Assembly: GCA_964561455.1 (NCBI GenBank)
Contig: CAZLPS010000007.1
Span: 1 to 64,000 of the forward strand
DNA: 64,000 nucleotides
Source: JABDGR01 sp964561455
GTDB taxonomy: Bacteria; Verrucomicrobiota; Verrucomicrobiia; Opitutales; JABDGR01
Reading direction: 5' to 3'
Positions within the stretch are counted from its first letter, which is position 1. Every line of letters starts with the position of its first letter. Shown here piece after piece: positions 31,933 to 39,804 of the stretch. The notes below the pieces were generated by a model. The model saw nothing but the letters and a program-made list of their open reading frames with translations, was not told the DNA's origin and ran no database searches. The position numbers and the translations under genes were made by a program.

Positions 31933-33731
31933 GGAGTGGGTGGGGTGGGGGTGGTGGCGGCGACCTGGTTGGCGACCTGCAGATTATCTATATTGGCCGG
32001 CACGGAATAGGAGTGCTCGGGAGTGAAACTGAGTTCGACGAGCCGGGCGTCCGCCAGCCATTGCTGAATTTCCAGCGGGCGCCAGGGGATCGCTGCGGTG
32101 GGATGATAGAACTCGAAGAAGATTTGCCGCGTGAAGGTGGCCGAGAGCAGCCCATTGCCGACGGTCTCGCCGTATTCGTCCTGGTCGTACGGACTCGACA
32201 GCATCTCGATTGCTTGTGCGGGCACGACCTCCTGCCGTTTTGGGTTCCATAAGACGAAGAAATATTCCCGGCCATTGGACACATTTTCCTGATCCCATTG
32301 CCAATGCGGATCGAACATGATCAATGGAGCTCCGGAGAAATCCATGGACTGGGCGAGAAGGTCGATCACCACGGTTTCGGAAGGCGGACCGAGTCGGGCG
32401 GCGTTGTTTCTTTGGCGATTGTCGGCGGAAGCGCCCTTCACGACGCGAATCTGCTGGATGGCAAAACAATCCGGGTTGCGTTTGAATTGCGCGCCCTTCG
32501 CCAGGGGTACATCGGCAATTCGGGTCAAGGGTCCGACCAGAAACTTGAGATGGCCGGTTAGTTTTTTCGGCTGGTCGCCGGGGGGTTCGGCCGCCAGCGA
32601 CTTCAAGTTGGTTTGCCCAGCTCCCCAACTGCCCGCCATAAAATCGCTGGTATAGGGCTGAAGCTTTTCCAGGCCCATTGTCTGCAGGGCTTCGGCATAA
32701 TTTTCGGGGTAGGCGGGCCAGCGGCCGGCGCTAAGCTTTATCAGATGGCCGTCGGCCATGGGGAGGTTCCAATCGCTACCGTCCAGAATCCATGCTTCAC
32801 CCGGGCCATGCGAGTGGACGCCGGAGATTTGACCGCGAAATATTGCATTAATCGTCACGCGGGATTGGGGCAAATTTCGCGAAGTCAATTGAAGGGTTGA
32901 AGAGGAAAAGGATACAGGAAAAGTCAACTCCTGCGGCGCCGGGGAGTAGGCAAAGGCATTATCGGTCTGGTCGAAGAAGTCGTAGGGCCAATACCCTTGC
33001 AGAAACTGTGCGCACACCAGGCCGGCGGCCAGAATCAGGCGGCTGCGCCAGTGGCGCCGGGTCATATACATAAATCCCGCCGCGCCGAGCGCCGAAGCGA
33101 TCAAGACGTTCGACCAAAGGAGAAAGCGGGTCAGATACAGGGTGTCCCAGATTGAATCTCCGTAGCCCTGAAGGAACCATAAGAACGGAAGTTCATAGAC
33201 GATGATGATAAAGCTGTAGACTATGACGACCGTCAACGGGGTCAGGAACGCACGGCGGAATAATGCGGCCGCCATAACCCCAACCGCAATGCACACGGCT
33301 ATTTTCCATTCGTACCAAGTCAGGCCGGTCCGCCACAGGGCCGGGGGATAGCCATATTCCATTTTCGCCACGAGATTGATGAGCGCCGCCGGGAGTCCGC
33401 AAAAGAGGATGAAGAACAGGATTTTGGCGGAGAACACCCGTCCACCGGACACGGGCAGTTGCCGCCAATGCATGCCGGGCTTGATGGGTGAATCAACGCG
33501 GACCGCAGAGGCCGCCACGATGACCAACAACACCAAATCCGCAGCCATCAGCACACCCGACCGGTAGCGATTGAACTGAGTAGCGAATTGCCCGGTTGGG
33601 GCATTCGGCAGATGCGCGGAAAAATCCATTGCCGGATCCAATGCGCGGAGCGCGAGCACGCCCCACCACAGCGCCAGCAGCGGCCAGAGCTGGCGGAAGT
33701 CCTTCTTGGTGATGTGCCAGATAATCTTCAC
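31929..33731 (-). CDS. Large ABC-2-like permease paralogue 1
   Basis: 600 residues, GTG start at 33731, seven bases after the ATPase stop. It opens WHITKKDFRQLWPLLALWWG and has DSPIKPGMHWRQLPVSG near residue 82 and REYFFVLWNPKRQEVVPA in the soluble half. More divergent than paralogues 2 and 3, it is probably the oldest copy. About six membrane segments lie within residues 15-260. It lies nearest the ATPase, so it is the best candidate for the core permease. Confidence 0.78.
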   Translation of the reverse strand: MKIIWHITKKDFRQLWPLLALWWGVLALRALDPAMDFSAHLPNAPTGQFATQFNRYRSGVLMAADLVLLVIVAASAVRVDSPIKPGMHWRQLPVSGGRVFSAKILFFILFCGLPAALINLVAKMEYGYPPALWRTGLTWYEWKIAVCIAVGVMAAALFRRAFLTPLTVVIVYSFIIIVYELPFLWFLQGYGDSIWDTLYLTRFLLWSNVLIASALGAAGFMYMTRRHWRSRLILAAGLVCAQFLQGYWPYDFFDQTDNAFAYSPAPQELTFPVSFSSSTLQLTSRNLPQSRVTINAIFRGQISGVHSHGPGEAWILDGSDWNLPMADGHLIKLSAGRWPAYPENYAEALQTMGLEKLQPYTSDFMAGSWGAGQTNLKSLAAEPPGDQPKKLTGHLKFLVGPLTRIADVPLAKGAQFKRNPDCFAIQQIRVVKGASADNRQRNNAARLGPPSETVVIDLLAQSMDFSGAPLIMFDPHWQWDQENVSNGREYFFVLWNPKRQEVVPAQAIEMLSSPYDQDEYGETVGNGLLSATFTRQIFFEFYHPTAAIPWRPLEIQQWLADARLVELSFTPEHSYSVPANIDNLQVANQVAATTPTPPTP

Positions 33732-33738
33732 GGCAGGA

Positions 33739-34647
33739 TTAGTTCGTTTTGCTGCGGCTGACCCGGGCCAGCGTAACGTAAATTTCCCGCAACGGCACCG
33801 GCGAGGCAGTGGAGGTGGAGCCGGGGAACATTTCCCCGCAGCGCTTTTCGGTTTCTCCCGTGGTGTAGCCCGAATCTATAAAGCGCGACATCATTCCGGC
33901 CTCCTCATAATTCAGCCAGGCGGCGGGGCGGTTGGCGGCGGGCCCGGAGCCATTAGCGGAAGTGCGCGTCACCTCGATCCGCCGGAAGCGCCTTTGCAGG
34001 GATTCCAATTCCTCGGCGAACCGGAGTTTACCGTTTTCGATGACGCCAATCCAATCGGCGAGGCGCTCGATGTCCTCGATGTCGTGGGAGGAGATGAAAA
34101 TCGTCCATTCGCCTTGGGCGGAGGTTTCGATGAGGCCGCGGATGAAATCGTCGCGCACGACGGGGTCGAGGCCGCTGAAGGGTTCATCGAGGACGAGGAG
34201 TTCCGGGTGGTAGGCGAGGGCGGCCATCAGCGCGGCCTTCATTTTCATCCCGCGGGAGAGATGCTTCAGCTTCCGGTCGGCGGGCAGCTCGAAGTCCCTC
34301 AATAGCTTTTTCTCAAGGGCGGTGTCCCAAGTGGGGTAGAATGGGCGGCAGTAATCGAGGAACTGCTGCACGGTCATCCACTCGGGTAATTCCATGCCGT
34401 CGGCCACGTAGCCGATGCGCCGGAGTTCCTTGGGGCTGAGCTTGCGCGAGTCCGCGCCAAGCACCTTGGCGCCGCCGGCGGTGGGCTGCAGCAGGTTCAT
34501 GAGCATCTTGATGGTGGTGCTTTTGCCGGCCCCGTTGGGGCCGAGCAGCGCGTAAACGGCCCCTTGCGGGACAGTGAGATCAAGGCCGTGGACGGCTTCA
34601 AGACGGCCGAATCGCCGGGTCAGTCCGTGGGTTTCGATGACGTTCAT
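33739..34647 (-). CDS. ABC transporter ATP-binding protein
   Basis: 302 residues. Walker A YALLGPNGAGKSTTIKML, Q-loop GYVADGMELPEWMTV, signature LSRGMKMKAALM (an LSRGM variant of LSGGQ), Walker B LLVLDEPFSGLDP and the switch His in FISSHDIEDIE are all present. The last ~80 residues form a tail beyond the core domain, as in YtrB-type subunits. It is the only ATPase of the five-permease operon. Its first 50 bases overlap the 3' end of the GntR gene in another frame. Confidence 0.9.
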   Translation of the reverse strand: MNVIETHGLTRRFGRLEAVHGLDLTVPQGAVYALLGPNGAGKSTTIKMLMNLLQPTAGGAKVLGADSRKLSPKELRRIGYVADGMELPEWMTVQQFLDYCRPFYPTWDTALEKKLLRDFELPADRKLKHLSRGMKMKAALMAALAYHPELLVLDEPFSGLDPVVRDDFIRGLIETSAQGEWTIFISSHDIEDIERLADWIGVIENGKLRFAEELESLQRRFRRIEVTRTSANGSGPAANRPAAWLNYEEAGMMSRFIDSGYTTGETEKRCGEMFPGSTSTASPVPLREIYVTLARVSRSKTN

Positions 34648-35038
34648 GTGTTTTGGGGGAGGGTGAAAGTTTTTCCCATTGGGAGACCAGGCCGTCTTGG
34701 ACTTCGTCGAGGGTCATGCCCATGCGTTTGGCTTCGACAACGGTGCGTTCGAGTTCCGCGCCGAGCACCTCCGCGCGTTCGCGGCGGTTGCCTTCCGTTG
34801 GCGCGGCGACGATGCTGCCGATGGCCGGGGTGGTTACGAGCACGCCTTCCTGCACGAGCGCCGCGATGACTTTGTGTGCCGTGTTGGGGTTGATGCGAAG
34901 TTCCTGGCTCAATTGCCGGACAGAGGGAAAAGCGTCGCCGGTTCGCAATTGGCCCATGACCACGGCTTTTTTTGCGGCATAGACGATTTGCTCGGTGAGG
35001 GGCAAACCGGCGCGAAGCTCGATGGTGAAGGGTAACAT
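34598..35038 (-). CDS. GntR-family transcriptional regulator, YtrA subfamily
   Basis: 146 residues. A winged-helix domain of the GntR type (LTEQIVYAAKKAVVMGQLRTGDAFPSVRQLSQELRINPNTAHKVIAAL, residues ~13-60) is followed by a short helical tail rather than a FadR-like ligand domain, which defines the YtrA subfamily. Such proteins repress the ABC exporter operon they lead and often respond to cell-envelope-active compounds. Here the gene heads the permease operon and ends inside the ATPase start. An imperfect palindrome at 35043-35065, five bases before its start, is the likely operator. Confidence 0.88.
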   Translation of the reverse strand: MLPFTIELRAGLPLTEQIVYAAKKAVVMGQLRTGDAFPSVRQLSQELRINPNTAHKVIAALVQEGVLVTTPAIGSIVAAPTEGNRRERAEVLGAELERTVVEAKRMGMTLDEVQDGLVSQWEKLSPSPKTHERHRNPRTDPAIRPS

Positions 35039-35042
35039 GGGG

Positions 35043-35081
35043 CTGTACTACTACTACTAGCACAGATGGAACGATTGTCAA
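35043..35081 (-). promoter_or_regulatory. Promoter and putative GntR/YtrA operator
   Basis: Reading on the minus strand: a TTGACA -35 box (35081-35076), then 16 bp to TAGTAG, a weak -10. Overlapping the -10 lies an imperfect palindrome, CTGTGCTA-N7-TAGTACAG (35065-35043), with 7 of 8 pairs matching. It stands directly before the GntR start codon, so the regulator would block its own operon. The leader would be very short. Confidence 0.6.
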
Positions 35082-35373
35082 GGGGGGTTCTGGAGAAAGT
35101 TGGGAGCGGGGAGCGGGGAGGCCGCTGACGTCAATATTGTTGTATTGCTCTATTGTTGTATTGTTGAAGGTCGGAGCGATGGGAGAGGCAGATATCAAGG
35201 TGTTTTGGTTCTGGGTGCTTGGTTCTTTGTTCTTATTCCAGCTTCCAACTTCTAGCTTCCAGCTTCCCACGGTGCCTAGGTGTCTATTACCCTCCGTCGC
35301 GTCAATCGCCTCAGTCGCCTTGCCCAAAAAATTCCCTTGGCCTCAGGCCTTCGTTCCGTGAGACTTGCGGGAT
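35082..35373. other. Intergenic region with degenerate word repeats
   Basis: Between the divergent GntR operon and purE. It contains a TTGTTGTATTG-type tandem (about 35128-35166) and an AGCTTCCAACTTCTAGCTTC stretch (35238-35270), the same word family as 23996-24137. No gene is seen, and no clear purE promoter could be named. Confidence 0.5.
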
Positions 35374-35868
35374 ATGAGCAAAGCCGCCAAGCCGCTCGTC
35401 GGCATTATCATGGGCAGCCAGTCGGACTGGGAGACCATGAGGCACGCTGCCGACATACTGGGTGAACTGGGCATCCCGCATGAGACGCGGATCGTGAGCG
35501 CCCACCGCACGCCGAAGCGCCTTTACGAATACGCGCAGACGGCAGCCGGGCGCGGGTTGAAGATTATCGTTGCCGGCGCGGGTGGCGCGGCCCATTTGCC
35601 GGGCATGGCGGCGGCGTTGACCCATCTGCCTGTCCTCGGTGTGCCGGTCGAGTCCAAAGCACTCAAAGGCTTGGACTCCCTGCTTTCGATTGCGCAAATG
35701 CCGAAGGGGATCCCGGTGGCGACGCTGGCGATCGGGCCGGCCGGGGCGGCGAACGCGGGGCTCGCGGCCGCGGCCATCCTGTCGCTGAATGATCCCGTTC
35801 TGCGCGCGGGGTTGATTGCTTATCGCAACCGGCAAACTGCGGCGGTCGCCAAAAAGCCCAAGGTGTAA
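35374..35868 (+). CDS. purE: 5-(carboxyamino)imidazole ribonucleotide mutase
   Basis: 164-residue class I PurE of purine biosynthesis, converting N5-CAIR to CAIR. The signature GSQSDWETM near residue 15, SAHRTPKRLYEYA near 43 and AGAGGAAHLPGM near 70 are intact, with the catalytic Ser and His included. The N5-CAIR partner PurK is encoded 750 bp downstream, with a SanA-like gene between. The ATG at 35374 is preceded by a weak CGGGAT; an in-frame TTG three codons upstream is less likely. Confidence 0.96.
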   Translation: MSKAAKPLVGIIMGSQSDWETMRHAADILGELGIPHETRIVSAHRTPKRLYEYAQTAAGRGLKIIVAGAGGAAHLPGMAAALTHLPVLGVPVESKALKGLDSLLSIAQMPKGIPVATLAIGPAGAANAGLAAAAILSLNDPVLRAGLIAYRNRQTAAVAKKPKV

Positions 35869-35898
35869 GAACAGCAATCACTCCAAACGACGCCCCCG

Positions 35899-36600
35899 AT
35901 GACTTTGAAGCGCGCCGACCGGCCGAATCCGTGGAAGCGCCCTGTCCGGCGCGCGCTGTTTGCGCTGGGCGTTCTCACCCTGCTCGGTTTGCTGGCGGTG
36001 TTTTTGCTGAATTGGTGGGTCATCCAATCTGCCTCCGGGCAGATTTATACCAAGGTTGAAAGCATTCCAGCGGAGCCCGTGGCGCTCGTGCTCGGCGCGG
36101 GGCCGGCTTCCCAATATTTTGCCGCTCGGCTCGATGCCGCCGTGGCGCTGTTTCGCGCGGGCAAGGTGAAGCATTTTCTGGTCTCCGGCGACGGCGTGGC
36201 CGTGGACCCGCAGGGCAGCGAGACCGCCCTCATGCGGCAAGGTCTGATTAGTCGCGGTATTCCTGCATCGGCCATCACACGTGACGACGCCGGCCTGCGG
36301 ACGCTGGATTCCATGGCCCGGGCCAGGAATATCTTTGGACTTTCGACGGTCATCATCGTGACGCAGGAGTTTCACCTGGCCCGGGCCCTGTACCTGGCGC
36401 GCGCCTGGGGCCTGCATGCGGTTGGATTTGTCGCGGCAGACCCCGGGGACGATTTCTACGATTCGCATCTGCGCGAATGGCTGGCGCGGGTCAAGGCGGT
36501 GGCGGACATCAACTGGCTCGGCACCCAGCCCGCGAAGCTCGGGCCGCCGATGCCAATTTTTCCCAAAATGGCGCTGGCCTCCACCGCCGCCAGTTTCTAA
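35899..36600 (+). CDS. SanA/YdcF-like DUF218 membrane protein
   Basis: 233 residues. A basic N-terminus and one transmembrane helix (about 20-40, ALFALGVLTLLGLLAVFLL) are followed by a DUF218 domain. Family blocks are VALVLGAGPASQYFAARLDAAVALFRAGK, FLVSGDG, SETALMRQGLISRGIP, DDAGLRTLDSMARA and IVTQEFHLARALYLARAWG. SanA-type proteins influence envelope barrier function, and some YdcF relatives bind SAM; the chemical activity is unknown. It is encoded between purE and purK, 30 bp after purE and 11 bp before purK, so it is likely cotranscribed. Confidence 0.88.
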   Translation: MTLKRADRPNPWKRPVRRALFALGVLTLLGLLAVFLLNWWVIQSASGQIYTKVESIPAEPVALVLGAGPASQYFAARLDAAVALFRAGKVKHFLVSGDGVAVDPQGSETALMRQGLISRGIPASAITRDDAGLRTLDSMARARNIFGLSTVIIVTQEFHLARALYLARAWGLHAVGFVAADPGDDFYDSHLREWLARVKAVADINWLGTQPAKLGPPMPIFPKMALASTAASF

Positions 36601-36611
36601 CTTTGCCCTTC

Positions 36612-37775
36612 ATGAGTTTCCATTCCCGTATTTTGGCGCCCGGTTCGATGATCGGCGTGCTGGGCGGCGGACAGTTGGGCCGCATGTCGTTGCTCGCCGG
36701 CCGGCGGCTGGGCTACCGCTTTCACGTTTACGACCCGGCCTCTGGCTGTTGCGCGGCCCCGGTGGCCGAGAAAACTTTTTCCAGTCCTTGGGATGACCCC
36801 GCCGCCCTGGCTGATTTTGCCGCCGCCCTTGACGCGGTGACCCTCGAATTCGAAAACGTGCCGGCGGCAACTTTGAAGCTTTTGGAGAAACTTGTTCCCG
36901 CCCGACCGGGCGTGCGGGTGTTGGAAGTTTGCCAGAATCGGCGCCGGGAAAAGGAATTCTTGCGCCGCCATGGATTTCCCTGCGCCGATTTCGCGGTGGT
37001 GACTTCGGCCGTCCAACTGGAGCGCGCCGCCACAAAGCTCGGTTTACCCTGTGTCTTAAAAACCGCCGTGTGCGGTTACGACGGCAAGGGCCAGTTGAAA
37101 TTGCCCGCGCTCCCCGCTGGAATTTCGCCCGATTGGGATGCCGTCTGGCGCAGCTTTGACGCGGACATTGCAGTAGTGGAGAAGTGGATTCCCTTTTCAG
37201 CGGAATGCTCGGTGATTGTCGCCCGCGGGCTGAATGGCGAGATGGCGACGTTTCCGATGGCGGAGAACGATCACCGCCGGCACATCCTGCACCGGAGCAT
37301 CGTGCCCGGGCGACTGCCGGATAAGTTGCATCGGGCGGGGTCGGAACTGGCGAAAGAAATTGCTGAAACGCTCGGCGTAGTGGGCCTGCTGGCAGTCGAG
37401 CTGTTTTGCGTGGATGGGAAACTGCTGGTCAATGAACTTGCCCCGCGGCCACACAACAGCGGGCATTATACGCTGGATGCCTGCGTCACGAGCCAGTTCG
37501 AGCAGCACATTCGCGCGGTGGCGGGTTTGCCGTTGGGCGCGACTGACCTGCTGCGTCCGGCGGTGATGATTAATTTGTTGGGGGACGTCTGGCAGGGAGG
37601 GCGCGCGCCGAATTGGGCGAAGTTATTGCAGGATCCGCGGGTTAAGTTGCACCTTTACGACAAAGGGGAGCCGCGGTTGGGTCGAAAGATGGGGCATTTT
37701 ACGGTGATGGATGAGAATCCGAAAGATGCGTTGAAGCTGGCGGATCAGCTTTTCGAGGAGTTGGCGGGGGTGTAA
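36612..37775 (+). CDS. purK: 5-(carboxyamino)imidazole ribonucleotide synthase
   Basis: 387-residue ATP-grasp enzyme making N5-CAIR from AIR, bicarbonate and ATP. The Rossmann-like start MIGVLGGGQLGRMSLLAGRRLGY, the ATP-grasp lobe with VLKTAVCGYDGKGQ, VVEKWIPFSAECSVIVAR and the C-terminal LVNELAPRPHNSGHYTLDA are all diagnostic. The ATG at 36612 gives the usual short leader. PurE acts on its product. Confidence 0.96.
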   Translation: MSFHSRILAPGSMIGVLGGGQLGRMSLLAGRRLGYRFHVYDPASGCCAAPVAEKTFSSPWDDPAALADFAAALDAVTLEFENVPAATLKLLEKLVPARPGVRVLEVCQNRRREKEFLRRHGFPCADFAVVTSAVQLERAATKLGLPCVLKTAVCGYDGKGQLKLPALPAGISPDWDAVWRSFDADIAVVEKWIPFSAECSVIVARGLNGEMATFPMAENDHRRHILHRSIVPGRLPDKLHRAGSELAKEIAETLGVVGLLAVELFCVDGKLLVNELAPRPHNSGHYTLDACVTSQFEQHIRAVAGLPLGATDLLRPAVMINLLGDVWQGGRAPNWAKLLQDPRVKLHLYDKGEPRLGRKMGHFTVMDENPKDALKLADQLFEELAGV

Positions 37776-37805
37776 GTTGCATCTTATACCATTTCTCAGG
37801 CGCTT

Positions 37806-37850
37806 ATGGACTAAATGGACTGGATGGACCGTATGGACCGTTTTCGACTG
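37806..37850. repeat. ATGGACTGG-type degenerate repeat, second copy
   Basis: TATGGACTAAATGGACTGGA, then GACCGTATGGACCGTTTTCG. It aligns over about 45 bp with 3037-3085, with few differences, in the gap after purK. Confidence 0.7.
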
Positions 37851-37909
37851 AAGTCCAAAAGCGGCCTGGAATTGGTATTACTTTTTACTCTTCTGAATTA
37901 CCCAAAGCT

Positions 37910-39022
37910 TTACTCCTTGCCAAGGATCACCATTTTCTCCTCCCGCCGCGCGGACTCCAGGCACGCTTCCAGCACCTGTTGGGTCTTCAATGCCACCTCC
38001 GGCCAAAATTTGATTAGCCGCCCCGACTGCACCTGGTTGGCGAAATTTTTGACCATGTTCACCTCTTGGGCGCCGCGGCGGCTGTTGCCGGGTTCGCGGA
38101 CGAGCCAGCGCTTTAAATGGGGCTGCATATACGCCTCGGTGCCTTTGAAGTGGAATTCCATTCGACCTGTCTCAAAGGCGAGGTGATTGCCTTGAAAGGG
38201 TAGAACAAAGTCGTTCATGGACAGCCAGCCTTTCGTGCCAATAAGGTTCACCCGCTGCTCGAGGGCGGTGACAAACGAGCAGTAGAAATCGCTGGAGGCG
38301 CCGTTCTGAAAAAACAACTCACCGGAAAATTCGGTAATCACCGGGGTGCCACCCGCGGGCGGGTTCACTTGGGAGAGAATGCGCCCCGAGACCCGCGCAG
38401 GCAGCTCCCAATTCATGGCCCAGAGGGCAATCCGGATGCAATACCAGCCTTGGTCGCCAAGGCAGCCGAGCGGTTCCAACTGGCTGTTCGCGCGGATGTT
38501 GGTGGTATAGAATTTCTTGTCGCTATCGAATTGAAATGCCGAACTGATGCGCCGGGCCCGCCCGATGGTCTTTCGGTCATCGAGCACCGCGCGCATGCGC
38601 CCGAGGCGTTTGGTGTGCATGAACATCACACCATCCATGAACTGGACGTGGTTTCGCCGGCAGGCCTCAATCATCTCCAACAAATCGGCCGAAGTCACCG
38701 CACAAGGTTTTTCACAGAGGACATGTTTGCCGGCGGCGGCGGCACGCAACACCCATTCCTTGCGGATGCCAGTCGGCAGGGGGAGGTAAATGGCGTCCAC
38801 GTCGGGAGCTGCAATTAAGTCTTCATATTTGCCCAGGGCGCGGGGTATTTGCGGAAAGGGGGCGGGTGCCTGACATTCGGCAATGAATTTCCGGCTGCGG
38901 GCGACGTCCCGGCTGGCCACGGCGGTGACGGTGCTGTTGCCCGAGAGTTGGATGGCCTGCCAGATTTTGCGGGCGATTTGCGCGGTGCCGAGGATGCCCC
39001 AGCGAAGTTTGGTGCTCTTCAT
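37910..39022 (-). CDS. Gfo/Idh/MocA family oxidoreductase
   Basis: 370 residues. An N-terminal Rossmann fold (RWGILGTAQIARKI as the G-x-x-x-x-A NAD(P) motif), a second-half signature AAAGKHVLCEKPCAVTSADLLEM with E-K-P and the catalytic-type Lys, and a C-terminal alpha/beta substrate domain. The family oxidises or reduces sugars and cyclitols at C-2 to C-6; the substrate cannot be read from the sequence. It is last in a series after the methyltransferase (16-bp gap). ATG at 39022. Confidence 0.88.
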   Translation of the reverse strand: MKSTKLRWGILGTAQIARKIWQAIQLSGNSTVTAVASRDVARSRKFIAECQAPAPFPQIPRALGKYEDLIAAPDVDAIYLPLPTGIRKEWVLRAAAAGKHVLCEKPCAVTSADLLEMIEACRRNHVQFMDGVMFMHTKRLGRMRAVLDDRKTIGRARRISSAFQFDSDKKFYTTNIRANSQLEPLGCLGDQGWYCIRIALWAMNWELPARVSGRILSQVNPPAGGTPVITEFSGELFFQNGASSDFYCSFVTALEQRVNLIGTKGWLSMNDFVLPFQGNHLAFETGRMEFHFKGTEAYMQPHLKRWLVREPGNSRRGAQEVNMVKNFANQVQSGRLIKFWPEVALKTQQVLEACLESARREEKMVILGKE

Positions 39023-39038
39023 GAATTAAATAAATTAA

Positions 39039-39797
39039 TTAAAACGCTTTGTGCTCCCGCCAGTCACGCTTATCGTCGCCAAGTTTTTCAAGAATAATCA
39101 AGTTGGCGGCGCGAAATTCGTGCCACGGTTTTGCCGCCTCCGGCGCCAGCCAGCGGTGGGCGGCCGGGAGTTGGCGGGCGACGGCTGCGGCCATCGAGCG
39201 CATTTGCTGTTTGCGCGTGGGCGGGCCACCCCGCGGACTAGCCTGGTGGATGCGATAGGGGCGGTTGGCCAGAATGTACCGGACGACTTTTTGCAACGAC
39301 GGCATCCACAAATCATGAAAACCCACCGCGCCGCCGACCTCCAACCGCTTGTCCACCAGGATGAAATCAAGGAGGCTCAGGTCAAACAGGTGGGATGCAT
39401 CTATAAAAGCAAATTGCAGCGGGGGAAACCGGTCAAAAACCTCCTCCGGATAATTCTCATAAAACTCCAGCCGTTTCTGCAAGCCCGCGCGTCGGACATT
39501 TTCCCGCCCGGCGCCCCCGACAAAACTGGTTTGAAAGGGGTCGCTCACGTAATGCCGGCCCGCACCGTTGGCCTCCAACGCGCCGAGAATCGCGAGGCCG
39601 GAAACGCCGAGGGCAAAACCAATTTCCCCCGTCGCCTGGGGCTTTAAGGTGCGCACGAGGGTGTAAAGAGCCAACGCCTCCTCGCTCGAAATGTTGGAGT
39701 GCAGCTTTTGGACCGCGCCCTGGGCATCGCGGAAGGTGCCGGACTCCAGCATATCGCGGAGAACGGGCGGCAGATCAGTGATGCTGAATTGGGCCAT
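39039..39797 (-). CDS. Class I SAM-dependent methyltransferase-like protein
   Basis: 252 residues. GEIGFALGVSGLAILGALEANG around residue 60 resembles the SAM-binding glycine motif I, HYVSDPFQTS motif II, and LQFAFIDASHLFDLSLLDFILVDKRLEVGGAVGFHDLW the motif IV/V region of Methyltransf_24-type enzymes. The substrate is unknown; this type is often used in polysaccharide or natural-product tailoring. The ATG at 39797 places the start eight bases after the kinase/acyltransferase stop. Confidence 0.75.
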   Translation of the reverse strand: MAQFSITDLPPVLRDMLESGTFRDAQGAVQKLHSNISSEEALALYTLVRTLKPQATGEIGFALGVSGLAILGALEANGAGRHYVSDPFQTSFVGGAGRENVRRAGLQKRLEFYENYPEEVFDRFPPLQFAFIDASHLFDLSLLDFILVDKRLEVGGAVGFHDLWMPSLQKVVRYILANRPYRIHQASPRGGPPTRKQQMRSMAAAVARQLPAAHRWLAPEAAKPWHEFRAANLIILEKLGDDKRDWREHKAF

Positions 39798-39804
39798 GGC
39801 GGAA

